This document shows positions 1 through 9,696 of a stretch of 64,000 bases of DNA, in pieces. The position numbers and the translations under genes are program-made. Within the stretch, counting starts at the first letter, position 1, and the number at the start of each line of letters is the position of its first letter. Source of the stretch: Pseudomonadota bacterium (GTDB taxonomy: Bacteria > Pseudomonadota > Alphaproteobacteria > Rhizobiales > Xanthobacteraceae); NCBI GenBank assembly GCA_023422775.1, contig JAFAGM010000063.1, positions 31,384 to 95,383 of the forward strand, read 5' to 3'. Under the pieces are notes generated by a model. It did no database searches, was not told the origin of the DNA, and worked only from the letters and a program-made list of their open reading frames with translations.

Positions 1-863
1 ATCGGCAGCGACGTATCCTTGGCCCATTCCCCCATCGAGCCGTCGTAGAGGGTGAGGTTATCGTAGCCGAGCCGGCGCAGCAGGAACAGGTCGACGGTGG
101 CTGATATGCCGCCGCCGCAATAGGCGACCACGCGCTTGTCCTTCGTGATGCCCTGCGCCTTGAACCTGGCTTCGGCCTCGGCCAGCGGAATGAATGCCTT
201 GGTCTGCGGATCGAGCAGGGTCGCCGCCGATACGTTGCAACTGCCGGGCACGCGGCCGGGGCGGCCGTAGCGGCTGGGCTCGAGGCCCTTGTGGAACTGC
301 GGGCCGAGCGCGTTGACGACGACGGTGCCGTGCTCGGTGGTGGCCGCAAGCGTCTGGTGCTTGTCGACGAAGAATCCGCTCTTCGGTTTCGCCCTGAATG
401 TTGCCGGCGGATATCCCCTGGCAGGTCCGGTTTCGATCGGGCGTCCCTCGAGCTTCCATTTGTCGAGCCCGCCGTCGAGTACCGCGGCGTTCTCGAAGCC
501 GAGCGATTGCAGCATCCACCAGAACCGCGTCGCCCACATCGGCGTGCCGATGCTGTACAGCACCACCCGGCTGCCGTTGGACACGCCGTGAGAGCCGAAG
601 GCGCGTTCGAGATGCGCGGCATCCGGCATCATGAAGCGAAGGCCGGTATCGGGGTCGGAGAACTCGCTTTGCAGGTCGAGGAAGTCCGCGCCCGGAATAT
701 GCCCGGCCTCGAAGGTGTGGCGTCCGGGAACCGTGAGATAGGGCTGGCTGCTGCCTTCGGGGGCGGGTTCGAGATAGGTGGTACAATCGAACAGGCGCAG
801 ATCCGCCTGATCCAGGATGTCAGCGAGTTCCGCCGTGGAGATAAGTTCGTTCCGCCCCGACAT
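1..863 (-). CDS. sseA: 3-mercaptopyruvate sulfurtransferase (rhodanese family), 3' end cut by window
   Basis: Two tandem rhodanese domains are visible over 287 residues. The C-terminal one carries the active-site loop YCGGGISAT with the catalytic cysteine at residue 249. Family enzymes move sulfane sulfur from 3-mercaptopyruvate or thiosulfate to an acceptor in the cytoplasm. The ATG at 861-863 is preceded by GGGAGG about 5 nt upstream, which fixes the start. The reading frame is still open at base 1, at the family-typical ending EWAKDTSLP, so only a few residues are probably missing. It is divergent from ispG. A thiosulfate-specific enzyme is the alternative; the CGGGIS loop does not settle substrate. 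Confidence 0.85.
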   Translation of the reverse strand, partial: MSGRNELISTAELADILDQADLRLFDCTTYLEPAPEGSSQPYLTVPGRHTFEAGHIPGADFLDLQSEFSDPDTGLRFMMPDAAHLERAFGSHGVSNGSRVVLYSIGTPMWATRFWWMLQSLGFENAAVLDGGLDKWKLEGRPIETGPARGYPPATFRAKPKSGFFVDKHQTLAATTEHGTVVVNALGPQFHKGLEPSRYGRPGRVPGSCNVSAATLLDPQTKAFIPLAEAEARFKAQGITKDKRVVAYCGGGISATVDLFLLRRLGYDNLTLYDGSMGEWAKDTSLP

Positions 864-1128
864 GGTTGCCTCCCGTTATTTTGGGGTGATGCTAGGGCCC
901 TGACCGGGCTATGAAAAGGCGGCGGATGGGAATGCCCGCCCTTTCAATTCCGCGATTCCTGTCCAATATAGCGGGTAAGGGAAGATCGGGCTTTTGGCCT
1001 TGCCTTCGGTCGTCGTGGCCGATGTAAGCCATTGAGCAAGCAAACGAAATTTCATTGTGTGACGAGGCGCACTGCGCTTTTGCCGCCCCCTTGGTGAATG
1101 TCATCAAAACCTGATATTCGAGACCCCC

Positions 1129-2421
<1,293 letters not shown>

Positions 2422-2551
2422 GCGGATCCAGTTTCCGTACCGCACCGGGCCTTTGGGCGATCTCGTCCCTCACGAGCAGGGGCGAGCTTTTCCGGCGTTA
2501 GCTCCGGGACCGCGCACATCGAAGCGAGTTTCATGCAGGGAAGCGAGCTGC

Positions 2552-3280
2552 GTGGCGCAGAATATCTACGACAATCCTGAATTCTTTGCCGGATACAGCC
2601 AATTGCGCCGTTCCGTTCACGGATTGAACGGCGCGGCTGAATGGCCTGCCGTACGGATGCTGCTTCCTGACCTTCGTGGCAAGCGCGTTGTCGATCTCGG
2701 ATGCGGCTTCGGCTGGTTTGCAAGGTGGGCCCGAGAACAGGGCGCCGCCCATGTGTCCGGCTTCGATCTATCCGAAAACATGATCGCCAGGGCGAAGGCC
2801 GACACCGCCGATTCCGAAGTGACCTACACCATCGCCGATCTCGAGCATCTTGAACTGCCTGCAGAATCTTTCGACTTCGCCTTCAGTTCACTGGTCCTTC
2901 ACTACATCGTCGATCTCGACAGGTTGCTTAGATCGGTGCACCGCGCGCTCGTACCCGGCTCGTACTTCACCTTTACCATCGAGCATCCGATCTACATGGC
3001 TCCGGCCAGCCCCGGCTGGCTCAATCAAGAGGGGCGCAAGATGTGGCCGATAGACGGCTATGCCAGCGAGGGTCCGCGGATCACAAACTGGCTGGCCGAG
3101 GGCGTCGTCAAACAGCACCGAACTCTTGGAACGACGCTCAATGGTCTGATTCAATCAGGCTTCGCGATCAGGCACGTGCAGGAGTGGAGCCCGACCGCCG
3201 AGGAGGTCGCCGCAAACCCTGATCTGGCCGAAGAGCTGGAGCGCCCGATGATGGTGTTGATTTCCGCCAAACGCAGCTAG
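2552..3280 (+). CDS. class I SAM-dependent methyltransferase
   Basis: A 242-residue protein with a standard Rossmann methyltransferase core: motif I VVDLGCGFGWFA at about residues 46-57, the acidic motif II region FDLSENMI, and post-motif region FDFAFSSLVLHYI. The GTG at 2552 is chosen because the family-like sequence begins there (VAQNIYDNPEFF) and an AGGGA lies 11 nt upstream; a longer frame from 2453 adds only low-complexity residues. The substrate cannot be read from sequence. It lies 131 bases after ispG and may be cotranscribed. The C-terminal half resembles the Methyltransf_11 group of small-molecule methylases. Confidence 0.8.
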   Translation: MAQNIYDNPEFFAGYSQLRRSVHGLNGAAEWPAVRMLLPDLRGKRVVDLGCGFGWFARWAREQGAAHVSGFDLSENMIARAKADTADSEVTYTIADLEHLELPAESFDFAFSSLVLHYIVDLDRLLRSVHRALVPGSYFTFTIEHPIYMAPASPGWLNQEGRKMWPIDGYASEGPRITNWLAEGVVKQHRTLGTTLNGLIQSGFAIRHVQEWSPTAEEVAANPDLAEELERPMMVLISAKRS

Positions 3281-3386
3281 CTGAATGGCGCGGGTCAGTC
3301 GATCCGATGCCGGCCCCGGACACGCGTTGACGCCCCGCTCCGCCTGCGCCAAGCTTGGTCAAAAGCAATAACCTTGGAGGAAATCC

Positions 3387-4727
3387 ATGCTGCGCGCAGA
3401 GGATAACAGGTTCCTGACCGAGAGCGGTTCGGGAACGGGGATGGGCGAATTGCTGCGCCGCTTCTGGATCCCGGTGCTGCTGTCGGCGGAATTGCCCGAC
3501 GCGGACGGGACACCGAAGAAGATCATCGTCATGGGCGAGGAGCTGCTCGCCTTCCGCGACACCCGCGGCGTGGTCGGCGTCATCGATCAATACTGCCCGC
3601 ATCGCGGCGCCAATCTCTGGCTCGGGCGCAACGAGGAATGCGGCATCCGCTGCGTCTATCACGGCTGGAAATTCGATACCGACGGCGCTTGCGTCGACAT
3701 GCCGACCTCCTATCCCGACCTCAACGCCAAGGACCTGATCCGCATCAAGTCCTATCCGGTGCGCGAATGGGGCGACATGATCTGGGCCTATATGGGACCA
3801 GTCGAGCAGATGCCCGAATTGCCCGCGCTGGAGATGGCGGTGGTGCCGCCCTCGCACCGCTACGTCACCAAGAAGTGGCAGGACTGCAACTGGGTGCAGG
3901 CGCTGGAAGGCTCGATCGACACTGCGCATTTCACCTTCGCACATCTCTCCTTCGAGAAGGAAGAGAACGAGATCCTCGATATCAAGAAGCACTTCGTGAA
4001 TCCGCTGACGCGGGTCGCGACCGACCACATGCGCTGGATCGCCGAGGACCCGCGCCCGGTGATCAAGATCAATCCGCACGAGGCCGGTCTCACCGTCGCC
4101 GGAGGGCGGCTCACCGGGTCAGACAATATTTACTGGCGCATTGCCCAGTTCCTGATGCCGGTGCACGCCTATGCGCCAAGCTCGATGCCGGGCGAGAATA
4201 TCTTCGGCCAGAGTTTTGTGCCTGTCACCGATACCAATTGCTGGATTTACACCTACGCCTGGAATCCGGAGCGTCCGCTGACGCAGGCCGAGCGCGACGG
4301 CTACGATCGCGGCAACGGCGTGATGGCCGTGGTCGACGAGAATTATGTTCCGCTGCGAAACAAGTCGAACGATTACCTGATCGATCGCAGGCTGCAGAAG
4401 ACCTCCAGCTACACCGGCATCAAGGGCGTCTCCGAGCAGGACGCCGCGGTGCAGGACAGCCAGGGCCCGATCGCCGATCGCACCCGCGAACATCTCGGCC
4501 CCACCGATCTCGGCATCATGCACTTCCGCAAGCTCGTCATGGACGCCGCCCGCGCGCTGCAGCAGGGCGTCGCGCCGCCGCATCTGCAGCACCAGGACCG
4601 CTACACGGTGCGCTCCGGCGCCTGCGTCACCAGCAAGGCCAAGGATCTCACCGCGGTGATGATCGAACGGTTCGGCGATCCCGCGGGCTATGTAGGGTAC
4701 CCGGGACGGAACGCGGCGGCGGAATAG
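3387..4727 (+). CDS. Rieske non-heme iron oxygenase, large (alpha) subunit, phthalate 4,5-dioxygenase-like
   Basis: 446 residues. The Rieske [2Fe-2S] ligands are Cys70 and His72 (CPHRG) and Cys89 and His92 (CVYHGW). The catalytic domain has the mononuclear-iron pattern with Asp178, His181 and His186 in SIDTAHFTFAH. Such enzymes hydroxylate or demethylate aromatic rings using electrons from a separate ferredoxin/reductase. No reductase gene lies nearby, so the partner must be encoded elsewhere. A strong ribosome site TTGGAGGAAA precedes the ATG. The closest recognisable relatives are single-component-type oxygenases of the phthalate 4,5-dioxygenase and vanillate demethylase group; substrate unknown. 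It converges on the NTF2-like gene. Confidence 0.88.
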   Translation: MLRAEDNRFLTESGSGTGMGELLRRFWIPVLLSAELPDADGTPKKIIVMGEELLAFRDTRGVVGVIDQYCPHRGANLWLGRNEECGIRCVYHGWKFDTDGACVDMPTSYPDLNAKDLIRIKSYPVREWGDMIWAYMGPVEQMPELPALEMAVVPPSHRYVTKKWQDCNWVQALEGSIDTAHFTFAHLSFEKEENEILDIKKHFVNPLTRVATDHMRWIAEDPRPVIKINPHEAGLTVAGGRLTGSDNIYWRIAQFLMPVHAYAPSSMPGENIFGQSFVPVTDTNCWIYTYAWNPERPLTQAERDGYDRGNGVMAVVDENYVPLRNKSNDYLIDRRLQKTSSYTGIKGVSEQDAAVQDSQGPIADRTREHLGPTDLGIMHFRKLVMDAARALQQGVAPPHLQHQDRYTVRSGACVTSKAKDLTAVMIERFGDPAGYVGYPGRNAAAE

Positions 4728-4780
4728 GGGCAAACTCTCACAACGTAGAGAGATAACGCCTACATCGGAATCGTCTGGCA

Positions 4781-5155
4781 CTACTCGCGCAGATCGTAGC
4801 GGTAGGACTTGGATACGATCTTCCAGCCGTCGTTCAGTTTCATCGCCACCAGATAGTCGGTGAAATAGCGCGGCGGCAACTGGCAGCGCACCTTGATGAA
4901 GGCGGTCTGGTCGTCGGCGCGGTCGATCGTGACGATGAAATCCTCGCGCGGCTTGCCTTCCGCCTTCGCCGAGGGGCGCTTGCGCACGCGATCGAGCCAG
5001 TCCGGCACGGTAAGAACCTGCAATTCGCCCTTCTCCAGCCAGCGCAAATCGGCTGATGAATCGAACATTGCACCGAGCTTTTCGGCATCGCCTTCATACA
5101 GGCCATCGAAGTAGTTCTTGACCACGGCTTCCACGGTCGATCGGTCGTGACTCAC
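4781..5155 (-). CDS. NTF2-like (SnoaL / lumazine-binding-like) fold protein
   Basis: A 124-residue protein with the compact alpha-plus-beta cone of the NTF2-like superfamily: N-terminal helices (VEAVVKNYFDGLYEGD) followed by strands ending in DGWKIVSKSYRYDL, a common ending of the lumazine-binding-like subgroup. These domains bind small hydrophobic molecules or act as small isomerases/hydrolases; nothing here identifies a substrate. No signal peptide. It converges on the Rieske oxygenase 53 bases away. A role beside the oxygenase is possible but rests only on adjacency. Confidence 0.65.
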   Translation of the reverse strand: MSHDRSTVEAVVKNYFDGLYEGDAEKLGAMFDSSADLRWLEKGELQVLTVPDWLDRVRKRPSAKAEGKPREDFIVTIDRADDQTAFIKVRCQLPPRYFTDYLVAMKLNDGWKIVSKSYRYDLRE

Positions 5156-5255
5156 GGCAGTTCCTCCGGCGAAAAGAAATTTGTCCGGTTGAATTAAGCC
5201 ACGAACCTGTTCATTGCGCTATGGGTGACTTCATCACAGGTGAGAGGGATGAGAA

Positions 5256-5684
5256 GTGACGGGTTCAGCAAAATCGAACGCTCGCATTCTGGCCGGAGAA
5301 TGCTTCTGCCGTGCGGTGGGCTATGCCGTGGCGGACGAATTTGCATATGCGATGAACTGCCATTGTTCGGGCTGCAGGCGCGCCACCGGTGCGGCGTTCA
5401 AGCCGTTTGCCGGCATTGCCCGCGACAAGCTCAGCGTCAGCAGGGGCGAAGACAAGCTCACGACGTATGGTGGCGAGGCAAACCATGACGCGCATTGCGG
5501 ACGCTGCGGCTCGCTGCTCTATTCGGTCGTGCGTGACGGCGCCTTCGTCCACGTCGCCATGGGCACGCTGGCCGATAATCCCTCGATCCGCCCGACGGCC
5601 CATATCTTCGTCGGTTCGAAGGCGCCCTGGTTTGCGATCACCGACGATCTGCCGCAATATCAGGAACACGTCGTGCCGCGCTGA
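5256..5684 (+). CDS. GFA family (CENP-V/GFA domain) zinc-binding protein
   Basis: A 142-residue protein with the cysteine pattern of the GFA family: C16-x-C18, then C35-x-C37-x2-C40 (CHCSGC), then C81-x2-C84 (CGRC), which together bind zinc. The family is named after glutathione-dependent formaldehyde-activating enzyme, but most members have no proven activity. The GTG at 5256 is preceded by GAGAGGGA, a good ribosome site, and gives a normal family length. Stand-alone gene. Confidence 0.85.
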   Translation: MTGSAKSNARILAGECFCRAVGYAVADEFAYAMNCHCSGCRRATGAAFKPFAGIARDKLSVSRGEDKLTTYGGEANHDAHCGRCGSLLYSVVRDGAFVHVAMGTLADNPSIRPTAHIFVGSKAPWFAITDDLPQYQEHVVPR

Positions 5685-5919
5685 GCGCCGCCTCCGTGGA
5701 ATGGATGCTCGTGGCCTGGGGTCTATATCCGGTCGGGGAACCCGGCCGGGGCCGGTTAATGATCAGCCATGGGGCGAACCGCCGGGGCGCTGGCCCGACT
5801 AACGAAGGGACGAGCGCGCGATTCACGTGTGCGTGGTTCGTGACGTAACTCACAAAGTCCGGCTGCTGGCTCTGATAGGCAGTCCGGCGTGGCAGAAAGT
5901 GCGAGGCTCCGGAAGTGTC

Positions 5920-7731
5920 ATGGTCAAATCTGGATCTTTAGGATTGGTTCGATGGATGCTGGCGGCGGCGGCATCCCTGCTGGTCTGCGGACCGGCCCTT
6001 GCCGAGAAGCGCGTGGCGCTGGTGCTCGGCAATTCGGCCTACCAGAACGTCGCACCGCTCGCCAATCCGGTTAACGACAGCAGCAAGATCGCGTCGACGC
6101 TGAAAGAAGCCGGCTTCGATGTCGTCGATTCCCGCCGGGACCTCTCTGCTGCCGACACGAGGCGCGCGCTGCGTGATTTTGCCGATCGCTCCCGCGATGC
6201 CGATATCGCCGTCGTCTATTACGCCGGCCATGGCATCGAGGTGGACGGCGGAAACTACCTGATTCCGGTGGATGCAAAGCTGGAACGCGACACCGACGTC
6301 TATGACGAAGCGCTGTCGCTCGACCGCATCCTGATCGCGATCGAGCCGGCCAAGAAATTGCGGCTCGTGATCCTCGACGCCTGCCGCGACAATCCCTTTG
6401 CCAGGACGATGAAGCGGACCGTGGCGTCGCGGGCGATCGGGCAGGGTCTCGCCAAGGTCGAGCCGACCAGTCCGAACGTCCTGATCGCCTATTCGGCCAA
6501 GGCTGGATCCACGGCCGCCGACGGCGACGGCAAGAACAGCCCGTTTACGTCGGCCCTGTCACACCATTTGACGAAGCCCGGGCTCGATGTGCGCCGGGCC
6601 TTTGGCTTTGTCCGCGACGAGGTGCTCAAGTCCACGGGCAACAAGCAGGAACCCTTTGTGTACGGCTCGCTCGGCGGTGAAGACGTGCCGCTGGTGCCGG
6701 CTCGCCCGGCGGCAGCCGCGCCTGCGACGCCCGCGCTCAGTGCGCAGGCCGAAGCCCGCCGCGACTATGAACTGGCGCTGCAGGTCGGCAACGAGAGCGC
6801 GCTCAACGCGTTCCTCGCGCAATATCCCGACGGCTTCTACGCCAGTCTTGCCAGGCTTCAGCTCGACAAGCTCGCCGCCGAGGAAACCCGCGTTGCCGCG
6901 ACCGAGAAGGCGCGGCTGGCCGAACAGGAGCGTGTGCGGCTCGCGGCCGAGGGCGCCCAGAAGGCGAAGCAGGCAAAGGCCGAAGCCGAAGCCAGGGCCG
7001 CCGAGCAGGCTCGGATCGCGGCCGAAAAGGCCAAGCAGGTGGCGCAGGACCAGGCCGCCGCGGCCGAACAGAAGCGCATCGACGCCGAAAAGGCTGCCGC
7101 CGACAACGTCGCCAACGACAAGGCTGCGGCCGACAAGGCCGTGAACGTTGCAGCCCTCGCCGCCGGCCCGCCGCAGGCTGATGTTACCCAGTCGGTGCAG
7201 GCCGAACTGCGCCGCGTCGGCTGTCTGACCGGCTCGACCGACGGCAACTGGAATGCCGCCTCGCAGCGTTCGCTGACATTGTTCAACCGCTACGCCGGTA
7301 CCAGGCTCGACACCAGGCTGGCTTCAACCGATGCGCTCGACACGATCAAGTTGAAGTCGGCGCGGGTTTGCCCGCTGGTCTGCGAGCACGGCTACAAGGC
7401 CGACGGCGAGCGGTGCACGAAGATCACCTGCGCCGCTGGCTCGTCCCTCAACGACGACAACGAGTGCGAGAAGCGCCGCGGGAAGAAGCCGGTCGCCAAG
7501 CGCGATACCGACGATCGTCGGGAGCGCGGGCGCCAAGTTCGAGGACGGCCCGAATCCATTCCCGGGCTGGCCGGTGCCGGCGTCGTCAGGCCTCGCAGAT
7601 CGGCGGGCGGATCGGGCCAGTTCGTTTGCGACGCAGGTGGCTGCCGGCCGGTCAGCCGCGGCTGTCGCATCGACTATCAGGGTGGCTCACCGCGCAACGG
7701 CACTGGCGGCAATGTGGAAGTCTGCAACTGA
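5920..7731 (+). CDS. exported caspase-family (peptidase C14) protein with coiled-coil and Cys-rich tail
   Basis: 603 residues from the ATG at 5920, which starts a signal peptide (hydrophobic LAAAASLLVCGPALA). The caspase-like p20 domain follows (about residues 26-270) with the His-Cys dyad at His104 (YYAGHGIE) and Cys155 (LDACRDNP). Next comes a region rich in Ala, Glu and Lys (about 295-410), predicted coiled coil, then a region like a small peptidoglycan-binding or degenerate four-helix module (VQAELRRVGCLTGSTDG), then a tail with many cysteines ending in EVCN. Such orthocaspases cleave after Arg or Lys; the target is unknown. The signal peptide implies a periplasmic or extracytoplasmic site. 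A longer frame upstream of 5920 is open but lacks a signal-like start. Confidence 0.8.
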   Translation: MVKSGSLGLVRWMLAAAASLLVCGPALAEKRVALVLGNSAYQNVAPLANPVNDSSKIASTLKEAGFDVVDSRRDLSAADTRRALRDFADRSRDADIAVVYYAGHGIEVDGGNYLIPVDAKLERDTDVYDEALSLDRILIAIEPAKKLRLVILDACRDNPFARTMKRTVASRAIGQGLAKVEPTSPNVLIAYSAKAGSTAADGDGKNSPFTSALSHHLTKPGLDVRRAFGFVRDEVLKSTGNKQEPFVYGSLGGEDVPLVPARPAAAAPATPALSAQAEARRDYELALQVGNESALNAFLAQYPDGFYASLARLQLDKLAAEETRVAATEKARLAEQERVRLAAEGAQKAKQAKAEAEARAAEQARIAAEKAKQVAQDQAAAAEQKRIDAEKAAADNVANDKAAADKAVNVAALAAGPPQADVTQSVQAELRRVGCLTGSTDGNWNAASQRSLTLFNRYAGTRLDTRLASTDALDTIKLKSARVCPLVCEHGYKADGERCTKITCAAGSSLNDDNECEKRRGKKPVAKRDTDDRRERGRQVRGRPESIPGLAGAGVVRPRRSAGGSGQFVCDAGGCRPVSRGCRIDYQGGSPRNGTGGNVEVCN

Positions 7732-7786
7732 GAGCGGGAGCGGCAAACATCGTGATTTCCCTCGATCCGATCCCGGCCACTGACAA

Positions 7787-8467
7787 CTAAATGGCGGTGG
7801 CCGCGATGTTGACCATCAGCGCTAGCAGCGCGGTATTGAACACGAACGAGATGATGCCGTGCACGGTCGCGGTGCGGCGGATGACCCTGTCGGTGATGCC
7901 GACGTCGGAAACCTGCGCCGTCATGCCGATCACGAAAGAGAAGTAGACGAAGTCCCAGTAATCCGCCTCGGCATGCGTCTCGCCACTCGGAAACTGCAGG
8001 CCGCCCGGCTTGCTGCCGCGGTAGAACTCATGGGCGTAATGCAGCGCGAACGAGGTATGCACCAGCGTCCATGACAACGCGATCGTCACGATGGCGAGGA
8101 CCAGCCCGGCGGGGTTGCCCTTCGAAGCGCCAAGCTCGAACAGGATGGCGGCGAGGCTCGCGAAGGCGCCGAGCGCGGTGAGCAGCAGCACCACGAAGCG
8201 CCCGTCGTCCTGCAACGCCGCGCTGCGACGGATATAGGCGATGCCACAGCGCAGCATCATGCTGTAGGCTAGGACGAGATACAGCGCGGCAAATGCATCC
8301 CAGCCGACGACGAGACGCGTCACCAGGCGGCGGGTATCGGGCAGCAGCAGGAAAACAGCGATGCCGATTGCGATGGCAATGAAGGTTCGCGGTCTTGAGT
8401 AGACGACGCGGACCAGCAGCGGCCGGTTGCGGAAACGAACAAGGTGCTTTTCGAATTCCTTGTCCAT
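7787..8467 (-). CDS. DUF1345 family integral membrane protein
   Basis: About 226 residues from the ATG at 8467, with four to five hydrophobic segments (IAIAIGIAVFLLL, LYLVLAYSMMLRCG, FVVLLLTALGAFASLAAILF, LVLAIVTIALSWTLVHTSF, IISFVFNTALLALMVNIA). The motif HAEADYWDFVYFSFVIGMTAQVSD marks the DUF1345 family, whose function is not known. The frame stays open to 8542, but those extra residues are encoded by an interspersed repeat, so I prefer the internal ATG. Its ribosome site is weak (GACGGACGAG). It lies downstream of the polyprenyl synthase on the same strand. Confidence 0.75.
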   Translation of the reverse strand: MDKEFEKHLVRFRNRPLLVRVVYSRPRTFIAIAIGIAVFLLLPDTRRLVTRLVVGWDAFAALYLVLAYSMMLRCGIAYIRRSAALQDDGRFVVLLLTALGAFASLAAILFELGASKGNPAGLVLAIVTIALSWTLVHTSFALHYAHEFYRGSKPGGLQFPSGETHAEADYWDFVYFSFVIGMTAQVSDVGITDRVIRRTATVHGIISFVFNTALLALMVNIAATAI

Positions 8468-8489
8468 CCGCTCGTCCGTCAACTCATGC

Positions 8490-8594
8490 TGGAGCGTTTT
8501 CCAGCGAAGTGGAAACCGGTTCGCGTCAAGAAAACGCGTCAAAACAAGAATCTATAGCCCCGTTCCGATTCCATCGGAACGGAAAAGACTCTAG
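8490..8594. repeat. Family A interspersed palindromic repeat, copy 1
   Basis: About 105 bp with two modules: a hairpin built on GTTTTCCAGCGAAGTGGAAAC, and an imperfect palindrome around CCGTTCCGAT...ATCGGAACGG that ends in CTAG. Near-identical copies lie at 26038-26139 and, inverted, at 50877-50980. The terminal CTAG of this copy contains the TAG stop codon of the polyprenyl synthase gene. Its other end runs into the 5' part of the DUF1345 frame. Confidence 0.85.
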
Positions 8595-9511
8595 TTCTTG
8601 CGCTCCGCGACGAAGCGTGCGGCCGCCCGGAGAACGTCGCCCTTGGCGCCGAACACCGACAGCGCCGAATCCGCCCGCGCCAGCAGATCGCCGATGCGCT
8701 GCCTGGCGCCGTCGATCCCGAGTTGGGTGACGAACGTGGTCTTGCCCAGCGCGGCATCGGCGCCGGCTGGCTTGCCTAGCGCGGCGGCGTCGCCTTCGAC
8801 GTCGAGCAGGTCGTCGGCGATCTGGAAGGCCTCGCCGAGCGCGCGGCCGTAATCGTCGAGCGCCTGATATTCCCTTTGCGTGGACTGGCCGAGGATGGCG
8901 CCGGCGATGCAGCCGTAGCGCAGCAGCGCGCCGGTCTTCATCTGCTGCAGCCGCGCCACGTCGACCGGTTCGCGGTCGCCGAACCGCCCTTCTCCGGCGA
9001 GGTCCAGGATCTGGCCGCCGACCATGCCGCCGATGCCCGACGCCCGCGCCAGCGCGCGCGTCAGCAGCAGGCGCACATTGGCGTCCTCGTGGATCTCGTC
9101 GCGGGTGACGATGTCGAATGCCAGCGTCAGCAGGCCGTCGCCGGCGAGGATCGCGGTGGCGTCGTCGGTCTTCTTGTGCAGCGTGGGCCGGCCGCGGCGC
9201 AAATCGCTGTTGTCCATCGCCGGCAGGTCGTCATGGATCAGGGAATAACAGTGGATGCATTCCAACGCGGCACCGACAAGGAGGCCCGCCTCGCGCGGAA
9301 CGCCGAATACGGCCGAGCTTTCGACTGCCAGAAAGGGGCGCAGTCGCTTTCCGCCGTTGAGGCTGGAATAGCGCATGGCGTCCATCAGCCGCTTCGGGCG
9401 GGCGATCTCGTCAGGCAACAGCGTGTCGGACAAAAGTTTCGCCAGCAACGCTTCGGTATCTTCCGCGGTCTGGTCCAGGCGTTTGGCAAAGTCGGAAGCG
9501 GCGGTCGTCAT
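8591..9511 (-). CDS. ispA: short-chain polyprenyl (farnesyl/geranylgeranyl) diphosphate synthase
   Basis: 306 residues from the ATG at 9511, which has GGAG 9 nt upstream; an upstream in-frame ATG at 9544 lacks such a site. Both aspartate-rich motifs are present: DDLPAMD at residues 94-100 (the long bacterial form DDxxxxD) and DDLLD at 233-237. The enzyme condenses isopentenyl diphosphate with allylic diphosphates in the cytoplasm, downstream of the MEP pathway. The long FARM insertion fits type II farnesyl diphosphate synthase. Chain length (C15 or C20) cannot be fixed from sequence alone. The stop codon TAG is contributed by a repeat element. Confidence 0.9.
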   Translation of the reverse strand: MTTAASDFAKRLDQTAEDTEALLAKLLSDTLLPDEIARPKRLMDAMRYSSLNGGKRLRPFLAVESSAVFGVPREAGLLVGAALECIHCYSLIHDDLPAMDNSDLRRGRPTLHKKTDDATAILAGDGLLTLAFDIVTRDEIHEDANVRLLLTRALARASGIGGMVGGQILDLAGEGRFGDREPVDVARLQQMKTGALLRYGCIAGAILGQSTQREYQALDDYGRALGEAFQIADDLLDVEGDAAALGKPAGADAALGKTTFVTQLGIDGARQRIGDLLARADSALSVFGAKGDVLRAAARFVAERKN

Positions 9512-9696
9512 CAAGAATAGCTCCAGATCGATTTGGCCGGACAATCGTTGATGGCAACGGCTTCGTCAATTCCATGACTTTGGTCACAGCGCCCTAAAAG
9601 TGCTGGAAAACGTGCGGAATATCATGGAGATGTCACGTGGGTGGAGGTCTTATGGGCGGCCTCTGCCGGCCTGGGGGCTGATCCGGATCACCCGAT

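Noticed and set aside
7500..7620. Possible frameshift in the caspase-like protein tail, where the residues turn Arg/Gly-rich
   Set aside because: The reading frame recovers a cysteine pattern (FVCDAGGCRPVSRGC) and a sensible end without any shift; no other frame gives a better continuation.
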